Below, in pieces: positions 23,521 through 32,258 of a stretch of DNA of 64,000 nucleotides. The position numbers and the translations under genes were made by a program. The first letter of the stretch is position 1; the number at the start of each line of letters is the position of its first letter. Source of the stretch: a virus; the IMG/VR virus record IMGVR_UViG_3300027816_000081, positions 35,865 through 99,864 of that record; one strand, written 5' to 3'. The notes beneath the pieces are model-generated. The model was not told where the DNA came from. It did not search any database and worked only from the letters and a program-made list of their open reading frames with translations.

Positions 23521-25239
23521 ATGCCAAAGTTATCATTATACCGTCCGAATAAGCAAGACGATTATCGTTTTCTAGACAGAACTATCTCCGAGCAATTGAC
23601 TGTCGGAGGTACCGATCTGTATATTCACAAGTATTTAGGGCCGCAGACAGGAAACACTTCTACAGACTTCACGCAGCCCAATTATGATGCTTTGGATCCA
23701 CTAAACATCCAAGACTTGCTGTTCTTAGAGAACCGCGATAGAGTATATGACAAGAACATCTATCGCTTACGCGGTCACTACAATGTTCAGAATCTAGACT
23801 TTGACTTAAGCCAATTTGGTTTGTTCCTGAATAATGATATAATCTTTATCACTGTCCACTACAATGATATGATAGACATTGTAGGTAGAAAACTTATGGT
23901 CGGTGACGTACTGGAACTACCGCACTTGCTAGACTATAATCCTCTTAATGAGACTATTCCTGTTGCATTGAAGCGATTCTATCAAATCACCGATGCAAAC
24001 TATGCGAGTGAAGGCTTTACGCAAACTTGGTATCCTCATCTATGGCGTATCAAATGCGAACCTCTTGTCAACAGCCAAGAGTTTAGTGACATTCTTAAAG
24101 AACCAATCAATCAAGACAACTATCTTGGCAATTGGGATAAGGATAAAACATATCCGCCGGGCTACACAATTAACTTTGGTGATAAGCTCTATGAATCTAT
24201 CATTGAGGTCCCGGCGGGTGTCACACCACCTAATCCAACATATTGGAAAGAGATTGAGAACGGCAACCTTGCTGATATTCTGTCAACCTATAACAAGAAT
24301 ATAGCAATCAATAATGCACAGCTTGAAGAAGCCAAGCGAATCGTTCCTAAAGCAGGTTATGATACGAGTAAGCTATATGTAGTACCTACATATGGAAGAT
24401 ACGAGTCTAACAATGTATTGTCAGATAAGACCAACCAGCCTGCCCCGCCTGTTGATGTTATCACTTCAAGCAATACCGGAACTGCAATTCCAGTAGAAGG
24501 AACTGTGGTGTTTATGCGTAGTCAAAAATATAAGAATCCTAGTGTTGGTATAAAGATTAAAAAAGAAGTATTAACTAGCATTTGGGATATGACTGCTGAC
24601 ATGGATATAGAGGACAAGCTAGACAAGTTTGTTCAAGCTAGCTTGAATATGGTAGAAGAAGCTCCTGTTCGCACCGAAAGCGGATCCGGATCAGTAGAAA
24701 CTACTAAGTCATTAGCAGTGCAATCATTAGGAATTATTACTGGTCCATATGGTACTGCTGATAACACTTACTCAACGGCTGACCAAGACCCGACGCAGCC
24801 TGGCTTTACAGGTGATATCACTCAGCAGATGGATTATCGTGCAGACTGCGATCCTAGATTCCAATATATCACTAGGTCAAGTCCTAGAACGTTCGGTTAT
24901 AGTGCAGGATACATGACCGGTGACGGTACTGCACCAAATGGATTCCCCGTCGGAGCTGGAATAAGTTTCCCACAGAATCCACAAGTGGGTGACTATTTCT
25001 TACGCATTGACTATATGCCGCAGTTATTATATCGTTGGGACGGTAAATTATGGATTCGTATAAGTGAAAATGTAAGAACTGATACTGGATTTACTGCGGA
25101 AGACACTTCATTGTTGTCAGGCTTTATTAACAACCAGGGCGAAATCTATCTAAATAATGCGGGAGAAGTTGTACCCGAAGCACAACCACTGTCGTCTGTG
25201 TTGCGGCCTGCTCTTGACCCAATACCCCCGGAAGTATAA
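23521..25239 (+). CDS. 14: Neck protein, gp14-like (572 aa)
   Basis: The N-terminal 200 residues contain LRGHYNVQNLDFDLSQFGLF (near 82-101), VGRKLMVGDVLELPHL (near 118-133) and YASEGFTQTWYPHLWRIKCE (near 160-179), a conserved block of head-tail neck proteins in T4-like environmental phages. The FG...GDLV.P layout resembles T4 gp14. The C-terminal ~250 residues are longer than in T4 gp14 (256 aa in total). It is followed 3 nt later by the gp15-like gene, preserving the T4 14-15 order, which supports the call. It lies on the plus strand, unlike gp13. No Shine-Dalgarno; leaderless late start predicted. Confidence 0.6.
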   Translation: MPKLSLYRPNKQDDYRFLDRTISEQLTVGGTDLYIHKYLGPQTGNTSTDFTQPNYDALDPLNIQDLLFLENRDRVYDKNIYRLRGHYNVQNLDFDLSQFGLFLNNDIIFITVHYNDMIDIVGRKLMVGDVLELPHLLDYNPLNETIPVALKRFYQITDANYASEGFTQTWYPHLWRIKCEPLVNSQEFSDILKEPINQDNYLGNWDKDKTYPPGYTINFGDKLYESIIEVPAGVTPPNPTYWKEIENGNLADILSTYNKNIAINNAQLEEAKRIVPKAGYDTSKLYVVPTYGRYESNNVLSDKTNQPAPPVDVITSSNTGTAIPVEGTVVFMRSQKYKNPSVGIKIKKEVLTSIWDMTADMDIEDKLDKFVQASLNMVEEAPVRTESGSGSVETTKSLAVQSLGIITGPYGTADNTYSTADQDPTQPGFTGDITQQMDYRADCDPRFQYITRSSPRTFGYSAGYMTGDGTAPNGFPVGAGISFPQNPQVGDYFLRIDYMPQLLYRWDGKLWIRISENVRTDTGFTAEDTSLLSGFINNQGEIYLNNAGEVVPEAQPLSSVLRPALDPIPPEV

Positions 25240-25242
25240 TAG

Positions 25243-26619
25243 ATGGCACAGTATTTTTACGACAATCAGATAAGAAGGTTCTTAATTCAGTTTGCTAAAA
25301 TCTTTAGTAACTGGTATGTTACTAAGGGCAAGGATCCAAACGGAAATGATATTCTTGTTCGTGTGCCAATTATGTATGGAGATAGCTCTAGACAAGCATC
25401 AACGATTATTGCTAATAACTCGGCAAGCAATTTACCAAGTGCTCCGTTGATTACATATTATATCAGCGGACTAGAGTATAATCAAAAGTGGACGCAAGAG
25501 CCTACGTTTGTTGATAAAGTAAATGTTAGACAACGAGCATATAATCCCGAAACTCAGAGTTATGAAACTACGCAAGGTCAAGCATTTACAGTTGAAAGAT
25601 TGATGCCAGTTCCATATACGTTGCGTATTACTGTTGATTTTTGGACTACAAATTATCAACAGAAGTTAGAAATTATTGAACAGTTGGGAACATTATTCAA
25701 CCCAGCATTAGAACTTCAAAGTACTGATAACTTTGTTGACTGGACTTCTCTGAGTGCAGTATTCCAAGACGGATTAACTTTTACTAGTAGACAAATCCCA
25801 CAAGGCACTGGAAATCCAATAGACATACTAACTTGGAAGTTCTACATGCCCATATGGCTAACTACTGCCAGTAAGCTCAAGAAGATGGGAGTCATCCACA
25901 AAGTCATTGCTAGTATTTTCAAAGGATCTGCGCTGGACGATATTCAAGATGAAGATTTATTATTGGGTACTAGACAAAAGATTAGTCCATATGGATACAA
26001 AGTATTGCTGTTAGGCAATCAATTACAATTATTGCCTCAAGCCACTGCATTTTACCCGCCTAATAGTTCATTAGAGCAACCGGTAAATCCAAATACAGAT
26101 TTATATTGGACAAGTTTGTTAAACGTCTATGGGGCAATTAAACCCGGTATTAGTCAAATATGGTTACAAAATCCATATATGGAAGATGATATTGTAGGCA
26201 CAATTGTTCCTAATCCAGTTGATGATAGATTCTTAATCTATAATATTGACCCAGATACTCTACCGCAAAATACGCTTGATCCAATCAATGCTATTATTAA
26301 TCCCCAGTTGACCGGTCCTAATGCTGGATTGCCGGGGCCGTGGCCAAATGTTAGATATTTAATAGTTGAAGATATTGGGTTTGAGGGCGACGAAACTACT
26401 GCGTGGGGCAATTTAGTTGCTCAAGCCAATGATATTATTGAATACAATTCAACTAGCGGAGAGTGGGAAGTAGTGTTTTCCGCAGAAGAAGCCACTACAG
26501 TAGAGTTTGTGACTAATCTAACTACAAGCATACAATATAGATATGTACCGCAAGAAGGCATGTGGGTCAAATCGTATGAAGGCTGGTACAATGAAGGCGA
26601 CTATAGTATTGTAATTTAA
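25243..26619 (+). CDS. 15: Tail sheath stabiliser/completion protein gp15-like (458 aa)
   Basis: The N-terminus YFYDNQIRRFLIQFAKIFSNW (4-24) followed by ILVRVPIMYGDSSRQ matches the start of T4 gp15 (YFYNSSFRRY...LFSN...FIRVPITYAS). Later blocks PYTLRITVDFWTTNYQQKLEIIEQLGTLFNP and the WKFYMPIWLTT strand also fit. gp15 caps the tail and joins it to the neck. The C-terminal ~200 residues are an extension relative to T4 (272 aa). GGAAG precedes the ATG. Order and spacing with the gp14-like gene support the assignment. Confidence 0.75.
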   Translation: MAQYFYDNQIRRFLIQFAKIFSNWYVTKGKDPNGNDILVRVPIMYGDSSRQASTIIANNSASNLPSAPLITYYISGLEYNQKWTQEPTFVDKVNVRQRAYNPETQSYETTQGQAFTVERLMPVPYTLRITVDFWTTNYQQKLEIIEQLGTLFNPALELQSTDNFVDWTSLSAVFQDGLTFTSRQIPQGTGNPIDILTWKFYMPIWLTTASKLKKMGVIHKVIASIFKGSALDDIQDEDLLLGTRQKISPYGYKVLLLGNQLQLLPQATAFYPPNSSLEQPVNPNTDLYWTSLLNVYGAIKPGISQIWLQNPYMEDDIVGTIVPNPVDDRFLIYNIDPDTLPQNTLDPINAIINPQLTGPNAGLPGPWPNVRYLIVEDIGFEGDETTAWGNLVAQANDIIEYNSTSGEWEVVFSAEEATTVEFVTNLTTSIQYRYVPQEGMWVKSYEGWYNEGDYSIVI

Positions 26620-26620
26620 T

Positions 26621-27022
26621 ATGACAAAACAAGCAGCCGGCGTATTCTTCTACAGTCAATCAACTAACAGCTTTTTATATTTACTACGTACCGACAAGCA
26701 GAACCCTACATGGAGCATTCCTGGAGGAGGTATTGAAGTTGATGAGACATTAGCAGATGGTGTCAAACGAGAATGTATGGAAGAAATGGGTTTTATTGAT
26801 CCTGGAATGAAACTAATTCCTATACAAAAGTTCACAAATGGTAGCTTCACATATCATACGTTCTTCTGTCAGGTAGAAAATGAATTCATTCCTATACTGA
26901 ATAACGAACACTGCGGGTATGCTTGGGTGCGCTCAGGGCAATATCCAAAGCCATTACACCCCGGATTGTTTTCTACAGTGAATATTGATATTGTAATTGA
27001 AAAGTTGAATAGTCTTACTTGA
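26621..27022 (+). CDS. Nudix hydrolase
   Basis: 133 aa with a complete Nudix box at residues 36-58: G-x5-E-x7-R-E-x-x-E-E-x-G-F (G36...E42...R50 E51...E54 E55...G57). These enzymes hydrolyse a nucleoside diphosphate linked to another group; T4 has NudE and others also carry such genes. The substrate cannot be read from sequence. It begins 1 nt after the gp15-like stop without a visible Shine-Dalgarno, so it probably depends on coupling. It ends 1 nt from the convergent gene at 27023. Confidence 0.9.
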   Translation: MTKQAAGVFFYSQSTNSFLYLLRTDKQNPTWSIPGGGIEVDETLADGVKRECMEEMGFIDPGMKLIPIQKFTNGSFTYHTFFCQVENEFIPILNNEHCGYAWVRSGQYPKPLHPGLFSTVNIDIVIEKLNSLT

Positions 27023-27373
27023 TTACATACCAAGCATTTTGGATATAACAGGCCAGCCCAATGCGCCTGCTAAAATGCCTGCACCCATCATCATCCAGCG
27101 CCACTTTTCTAGAGCAGTTACTTTCTTTTCAAGTTCACCGTGCTGAGTTTTGTTTTCTTCTTGTAAAGTGGTGAGTGTTTCTTCAAAATGAGTTTTAGCA
27201 TTTTCAATGGCGGTGTTAATGTTTGCCATATGAGTGTCAATGTGATCGCGGAAGTCCTTCAGGTCAGCTTTTAAATCATCTACTTTTTCGTTTAAATGAG
27301 TATACTGAACCTGAAGGACCGCAATTTCGGTCTCAGTCTGCTTAAGTTTTTGAACCGTACTAGTCTGAGCCAT
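27023..27373 (-). CDS. Coiled-coil protein with C-terminal membrane segment, holin-like
   Basis: 116 aa. Residues 5-90 form a heptad-rich coiled coil (LKQTETEIAVLQVQYTHLNEKVDDLKADL...). Residues ~93-113 (RWMMMGAGILAGALGWPVI) form one hydrophobic segment. This architecture is seen in haemolysin XhlA-type holin-associated proteins and in phage membrane spanins or anchors. No signal peptide. It sits at the end of the fibre operon. A holin or lysis role is plausible because the window has an endolysin and no other candidate, but it is not proven. Confidence 0.6.
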   Translation of the reverse strand: MAQTSTVQKLKQTETEIAVLQVQYTHLNEKVDDLKADLKDFRDHIDTHMANINTAIENAKTHFEETLTTLQEENKTQHGELEKKVTALEKWRWMMMGAGILAGALGWPVISKMLGM

Positions 27374-27383
27374 CGTTTATTCC

Positions 27384-28628
27384 TTATGCGTTGCCAATTT
27401 GTACAATTGGGTAAGGCTGTGCATTTGCTACGTTTGCAGCAGCGGCAGCATTGAAGGTTGAGAATGCCGGGTTAGCATTCTGCAATACAATGTTACCTGT
27501 TGCAACTGGACCTGAGGTTGCAGTGAACAATTCAGCAGTGTGATCGCTCAAGCTCTGAACCTTAACAGTTGCACTGTTAGCATAAGTTGCAGTGATTGTC
27601 ATTGTGTTTGGAGTCAATGCAGCATTAGCAACGTTAGCAGTGAAGCAAGCACCGGTTAGACCAGTGGTTGTTCCTGTAACGAGATACTTTTGCTTGCCCT
27701 TTTGACGAACAATGTAACCTGCTTCCGGGGTTGCATAGATATATGCTGCTCCAGAAAGATTTGCACTTGCATCATTTACGAGAAGTGTAGTATCCTGAAG
27801 TGCATATGATTCTGCATCTTCGTTAGACAATCCAACATTTGCTCCGCCTGGTGCCAATGACACGGTGAATGCAGATGCGTTAGGAATTGCCTTAACAAAG
27901 TAAGTAGTTCCGGCACTTAAGCCACCGATATCAGCAGTTAGCACGACTGGAAGATTTGCAGTCAATGTCTGTGCGTTTCCTACAGTAGTCAAGAAGTTGC
28001 CAGTTGCGGTTGCATTTGAAATTTCAATGTTTGCAAGACCGGTTGCAGTGTCAACATAACCTAGGGTTACTGGTTGACCGTTAGCAGCAACATACTGAAT
28101 TACTGAACCTGCTGCAACGTTGCCTAAGTCAGTACCTAAGCCACCTACTACGTTGCTTGAATCAGATGCATATAGAGTACCTTCTCCATTCTGACCAATA
28201 GCAACATTGCAAAGTACTTGCTTACCGAATAGTGCAGTGTTACCACCAACTACTGAGTAAGTGTTTGCGTTTGTTGCTGGCCATTGTGGACCAAGTGGAT
28301 TGTTGAAATACATATCAACAGGAGCAACAGTTGTTGAAACTGTGCCTGATGCGGTTGACAAGTCTTTTGGAGTACTGGTTGGGTTAGCATTAAGTGGAGT
28401 TTCAGAAACAGTGAATGTGCTGTTGTTGCCAGCGTTCACTACCTTAAGAATCCAGTACAATGTACCAGCTACTAGGCCACCGATGTTAGTTGCAGTTACG
28501 AAGGGCATACCTGCAATAATACCAAGATTAGTGAAGTTTGCATTGGTTGTAACTAAATCAGTAGAGTTGGTTGTGTTTGTGATTGTGATGACTGCCTGTG
28601 CTTTGGCAATCTTTAGTGGACGACCCAT
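27384..28628 (-). CDS. Virion/fibre-associated beta-rich protein (414 aa)
   Basis: ATG 28628 has AAGGAG. Two repeats of an IGGL.AGT.Y.(V/L)K sequence occur (near residues 48-62 and again near 232-246), each with flanking TVS strand patterns, so the protein is at least partly duplicated. Composition is Thr/Ala/Asn/Val-rich, as in adhesin-like structural proteins. It lies between the holin-like gene and the second fibre. A role as fibre partner or decoration protein is inference. Confidence 0.6.
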   Translation of the reverse strand: MGRPLKIAKAQAVITITNTTNSTDLVTTNANFTNLGIIAGMPFVTATNIGGLVAGTLYWILKVVNAGNNSTFTVSETPLNANPTSTPKDLSTASGTVSTTVAPVDMYFNNPLGPQWPATNANTYSVVGGNTALFGKQVLCNVAIGQNGEGTLYASDSSNVVGGLGTDLGNVAAGSVIQYVAANGQPVTLGYVDTATGLANIEISNATATGNFLTTVGNAQTLTANLPVVLTADIGGLSAGTTYFVKAIPNASAFTVSLAPGGANVGLSNEDAESYALQDTTLLVNDASANLSGAAYIYATPEAGYIVRQKGKQKYLVTGTTTGLTGACFTANVANAALTPNTMTITATYANSATVKVQSLSDHTAELFTATSGPVATGNIVLQNANPAFSTFNAAAAANVANAQPYPIVQIGNA

Positions 28629-28683
28629 TTGTTTTCTCCTTATAGTTGCGGGTTCTAGCCGCTACGCAGTGGGTTCTGCATAA

Positions 28684-28706
28684 ACGTTCTCACTTGTTGA
28701 GAACGT
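28684..28706 (-). other. Hairpin in the leader of the 414 aa gene
   Basis: Perfect 9 bp stem ACGTTCTCA/TGAGAACGT with a 5 nt loop, just downstream of the late promoter. No T-run follows, so it is more likely a 5' mRNA stabiliser than a terminator. Confidence 0.55.
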
Positions 28707-28712
28707 GTAATG

Positions 28713-28720
28713 TATTTATC
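28713..28720 (-). promoter_or_regulatory. Late promoter
   Basis: GATAAATA on the minus strand, 85 nt before ATG 28628, giving a leader of about 80 nt that holds the 28684-28706 hairpin. Confidence 0.65.
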
Positions 28721-28734
28721 TTTATTGCGAAAAA

Positions 28735-29157
28735 TTAAGGAGCCCAGGGTCTACCTTCAAGTAGTCCCAATGGGTGTGGGTTAGGAGTAGAAACGTTTCC
28801 TATATACTGTGAGGGCAATTCTGTAATATCGTAAACATTATATGGATTGCCATCTTGTGTTCTGTCTAGTGTTGCCAAATCTAATTTAGCAAGTTGTCTG
28901 TCCTGTAATGTAGGGAGTCTGCCTATTAAATTACCAGTGCCTAAAACAGAACCATCTATGATATTATAACTAACAAGAGTGTTGGCATCATCTAACACTT
29001 CTTCATTAAAATTGACATTATACCAAGTTGAATCAGTACCGGTCGCAGTGTCAATGGTAGATTTTAATGTGGCAACGGTAATACCATCACTGACTGTATA
29101 CTCATCAAACTGTCCCGCGTTCAATAAGCTTTGAACGGTGATAGTAATAGTTGCCAT
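28735..29157 (-). CDS. Fibre-associated protein (140 aa), unknown
   Basis: The start overlaps the stop of the 1019 aa fibre gene (TAATG), so it is translated by coupling. N-terminal strands (MATITITVQSLLNAGQFDEYTV) resemble a ubiquitin-like beta-grasp pattern with a following helix (TVATLKSTIDTATG). The C-terminal part is Pro/Asn-rich. Position directly behind a fibre suggests an assembly partner or adaptor, as T4 gp38/gp57 genes sit near fibre genes. No motif proves that. Confidence 0.55.
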   Translation of the reverse strand: MATITITVQSLLNAGQFDEYTVSDGITVATLKSTIDTATGTDSTWYNVNFNEEVLDDANTLVSYNIIDGSVLGTGNLIGRLPTLQDRQLAKLDLATLDRTQDGNPYNVYDITELPSQYIGNVSTPNPHPLGLLEGRPWAP

Positions 29158-32100
29158 TATAGTCTACCTACTGCGACCTCAATTATGCCCTCATGACCAT
29201 CAAAGTCTTGTAATGCTTTACCAATAACTGTACCGATTGACGGGGACATATTTGATTTTGCGAAGCCACCGCCGGCTGAAACAAGCATATCACCCTTAGT
29301 AATCTTTCCGCGAACTTTACATGGTACACGACCCTGTAGCGCAATTGCAGTTAATAATCCTGGACATGTAGAGTTCATTACATAGGCTGGGTTGGTAGAT
29401 ACGACACCGGCTACTCTGTTAGTTTCGTCTTCTGCTAGAGAGACTTCCTTTTCGCCCCCGAACATTAATACGGTACCCGGAGTATAAATGTCATCGGCTT
29501 CATAGTATTCTGCAAGGTCAGCGTAGGTAGCTTGCAGTCTGGAACCACTAGTCAGTGTCCAGTTACCTGTAATTGTGCCGGCTGTAGTGTTTGCACCAGC
29601 AGTGATGTTCGTTGTAGTTAGCGCGCCGCTTACATTTAATGAGGTGAGTGTACCAACACTCGTGATATTAGGTTGGGCTGCTGTTGTCACAGTACCGGCA
29701 GTAGTTGCACTAGTGGCACTTGATACAGTACCCGTTACATTAGCGCCCGCAACCAATCCATTGAAAGTAACATTACTTGCTGTTTGTGTGATGGAGCCAA
29801 CCGGGGTGCTTGCAGCATTGAAGAACGTCATTAGGTTAGTAACGTCAACTGTTGGCTGCAGGGCCAAACCATATAATGTGCCGCCGCCGGTAAATCTGAT
29901 ACCCACTGCACTACTTGCGCCACCAATTTGAGTATAACCTCCTATTTCAAGTGCATTGCTAGTAGAAGTCATACTAGTTTTACCTGATACAGTAAGACTT
30001 GATAGCGTACCGGTTGAGGTAATGTTAGGCTGTGCTGCCGTTGTTACTGTGCCTGCGGTAGTTGCTGAGCTTACTGTACCGGTAACATTTGCGCCGGCAA
30101 TTGCACTCAAGCCACTACCATTACCAGTGAATACACCAGTATTTGCAGTAATGTTTGCAGCAGTGATATTACCACTAACACCCAATGATGTTAATGTACC
30201 AACGCTTGTGATGTTTGGCTGTGCTGCTGTTGTTACTGTACCAGCAGTTGTTGCAGCGCCTGACAGTGAACCAACGAATGTAGTAGAAGTGACACTAGAT
30301 AGGCCATCAACAGTTGTAACGGTAGAACCTAACGTCAACGCCGTGCTACCTAAAGTTACACTTGCATTCGCTAGTCTTGCTTGAGCAAGAGTTCCTGTTG
30401 AAATATTACTTGCATTCAACGCAGATAGACCACTACCATTGCCCGTAAACACACCTGTATTAGCAGTAAATGCAGGGGCAGTTATTGTACCGGCTACGTT
30501 TAAAGCCGCACTGACATTGGTGTTAGTAGCGTTTAAGAAAATAGTAGCAGTATTTGATACTGATTGTATTCTAATACCAGTGTTTCCGCTTGCCCAAGGA
30601 GCAATAGTTAAGTTTGCATTTCCTATAGCAGACGAGTTGCCAAAAGTAATTAATGTATCGTCTGCTGCGGTCAAGGTATTGTATGATCCGGCACCCGCTC
30701 TAGGAATAAGTGCAATATCCTGAGTACCATTTACCGCTCTTATTATCTTAGTAATTGAAGCAGCGGCTGAGGAATCTGTAGACACTACACCAGTAGTACC
30801 TGAAACAGCAAGTGTAGTTAACGTACCAACACTAGTAATATTAGGTTGTGCTGCTGTAGTGAGTGTGCCGGCTAATAGTGTTGCTGATAGCGCACCAGTT
30901 GCAGCATTAAAAGATAAGTTTGCGTTGGCAGCTAATGCTCTGTTTCCAGTAGAACTACTATTCACAAATACTGGGAAGAAAGTTCCTGTAGTTTGGGCAG
31001 TTACTACTCCAAAATCAGACACGTTGGCATATGAAACATTTAAGTTTGCTACACGAGTAGTAGAAGTGACTGTTAGTGGTGCTGTGCCAGTAGCAATGTT
31101 TGATATCATCTGAGTTGAAGTTACAATACCTGACGCATTCAAGTTTCCAACGTTAGCATTGCCTACAATGCCTAGTACCTTAGGACTTGCTCCAAAGTTC
31201 CAAGTAAAGTCGGCATCGCCATCTAACAAATTACTGTTGTTAAATTGTACTGTAGTGTTTGAACCTGCTGCACCGCTGCCGCCTCCGCCCGATGATACGG
31301 ATGCAATTGCGCGGCCTCCGGTAGCATATACATTAGCTCCGGTCAACGTAGCCGTAGCTAGCACTTTAATGTTACCTGCTACACCATTTGCTAATAATTC
31401 TTCTGATACAGTAATCGTTGTTCCGCTAGGCTTAGCTTTAATGTAGTATGAAACATTATTTTCTAGTCCACTAGTACTCAAATCTCCCAAGAAAAGAACT
31501 TCTTGGTTTAGATTGAATACTGCTGAGTTACCTATTGTAACTCTATTAGTTGACGCAGATGTGGAAGTTGCAGTAGTATAAGAATATGTGTTATTAGTAA
31601 ATGCAATAGAATTTACCGGGGTAGTTAAGCTAGGATCACTGTACAGTGAGAAAGTATTAGACGTTAATACATTAGCATAATAAGTATTACCATTTAGGTC
31701 AGTCATTCCTGCTGCATTTGTGATTGTGATTTCTGCGCCGTCAGTAAAGAAGTTGTCCTGCGTGGTAGTGACTACAGCTGGATTAGCAGTAGTAACGTTC
31801 TGAATAAAAGCGATAACAGTTGATTTAGGTGTCCAAGACAAATTACCCAAACCATCAGTCTCAAGAACATAACCGATTGCGCCGCCCGTAATCTTCACAT
31901 TAGATGCATCGCCTAATGTGATCAAGCCGCCGGCATCGCCGCCGCGATTGACCCAATTGTTTCCGTCAAATGTTAAGACTTGCCCATCAGCAACCGTAAC
32001 GTTACTGATATTTAAATTACCAACCGAACCATTGAGTTGGCTGTAATTAATCTGAGAGTATGAAGTCAATACTTCAATATTTTCGTTGGGGGTGGTTTTA

Positions 32101-32216
32101 CCGATAAAGAGACGCTTAGCGTCACTTGCCCAACCAAACTCTGCTTCGTCTAGTTGAGGTAAGTCAACTAGATTACCGGAACGTTGCTGAATCTTTGAAA
32201 TTTGGATAATTGCCAT
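29157..32216 (-). CDS. Second repeat tail fibre protein (1019 aa)
   Basis: The N-terminal region (MAIIQISKIQQRSGNLVDLPQLDEAEFGWASDAKRLFIGK) is a distinct attachment domain. The middle contains four AAQPNITSVGT-like repeats. A segment TKIIRAVNGTQDIALIPRAG and the last ~130 residues (ATYADLAEYYEADDIYTPGTV...VAGVVSTNPAY) closely match the giant fibre at 1694-8200, so the two are C-terminal paralogues with different N-termini. Its late promoter runs into a perfect hairpin directly before the ATG. Likely a fibre or baseplate-attached adhesin. Confidence 0.85.
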   Translation of the reverse strand: MAIIQISKIQQRSGNLVDLPQLDEAEFGWASDAKRLFIGKTTPNENIEVLTSYSQINYSQLNGSVGNLNISNVTVADGQVLTFDGNNWVNRGGDAGGLITLGDASNVKITGGAIGYVLETDGLGNLSWTPKSTVIAFIQNVTTANPAVVTTTQDNFFTDGAEITITNAAGMTDLNGNTYYANVLTSNTFSLYSDPSLTTPVNSIAFTNNTYSYTTATSTSASTNRVTIGNSAVFNLNQEVLFLGDLSTSGLENNVSYYIKAKPSGTTITVSEELLANGVAGNIKVLATATLTGANVYATGGRAIASVSSGGGGSGAAGSNTTVQFNNSNLLDGDADFTWNFGASPKVLGIVGNANVGNLNASGIVTSTQMISNIATGTAPLTVTSTTRVANLNVSYANVSDFGVVTAQTTGTFFPVFVNSSSTGNRALAANANLSFNAATGALSATLLAGTLTTAAQPNITSVGTLTTLAVSGTTGVVSTDSSAAASITKIIRAVNGTQDIALIPRAGAGSYNTLTAADDTLITFGNSSAIGNANLTIAPWASGNTGIRIQSVSNTATIFLNATNTNVSAALNVAGTITAPAFTANTGVFTGNGSGLSALNASNISTGTLAQARLANASVTLGSTALTLGSTVTTVDGLSSVTSTTFVGSLSGAATTAGTVTTAAQPNITSVGTLTSLGVSGNITAANITANTGVFTGNGSGLSAIAGANVTGTVSSATTAGTVTTAAQPNITSTGTLSSLTVSGKTSMTSTSNALEIGGYTQIGGASSAVGIRFTGGGTLYGLALQPTVDVTNLMTFFNAASTPVGSITQTASNVTFNGLVAGANVTGTVSSATSATTAGTVTTAAQPNITSVGTLTSLNVSGALTTTNITAGANTTAGTITGNWTLTSGSRLQATYADLAEYYEADDIYTPGTVLMFGGEKEVSLAEDETNRVAGVVSTNPAYVMNSTCPGLLTAIALQGRVPCKVRGKITKGDMLVSAGGGFAKSNMSPSIGTVIGKALQDFDGHEGIIEVAVGRL

Positions 32217-32246
32217 AAGTGTATTCTTTACCTACTGAATACACTT
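32217..32246 (-). promoter_or_regulatory. Hairpin directly before the fibre start codon
   Basis: Perfect 10 bp stem AAGTGTATTC/GAATACACTT with a 10 nt loop containing AGTAGG, the only Shine-Dalgarno-like sequence. The 3' arm abuts ATG 32216. The 5' arm begins at the end of the late octamer, so late transcripts would lack most of it. Confidence 0.65.
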
Positions 32247-32253
32247 ATTTATG
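32246..32253 (-). promoter_or_regulatory. Late promoter for the second fibre
   Basis: CATAAATA on the minus strand, 29 nt before ATG 32216, adjoining the hairpin 5' arm. Confidence 0.7.
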
Positions 32254-32258
32254 CTTGG

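Noticed and set aside
29575-31446. Plus-strand open frames opposite the second fibre
   Set aside because: Same shadow effect as in the giant fibre; no start signals.
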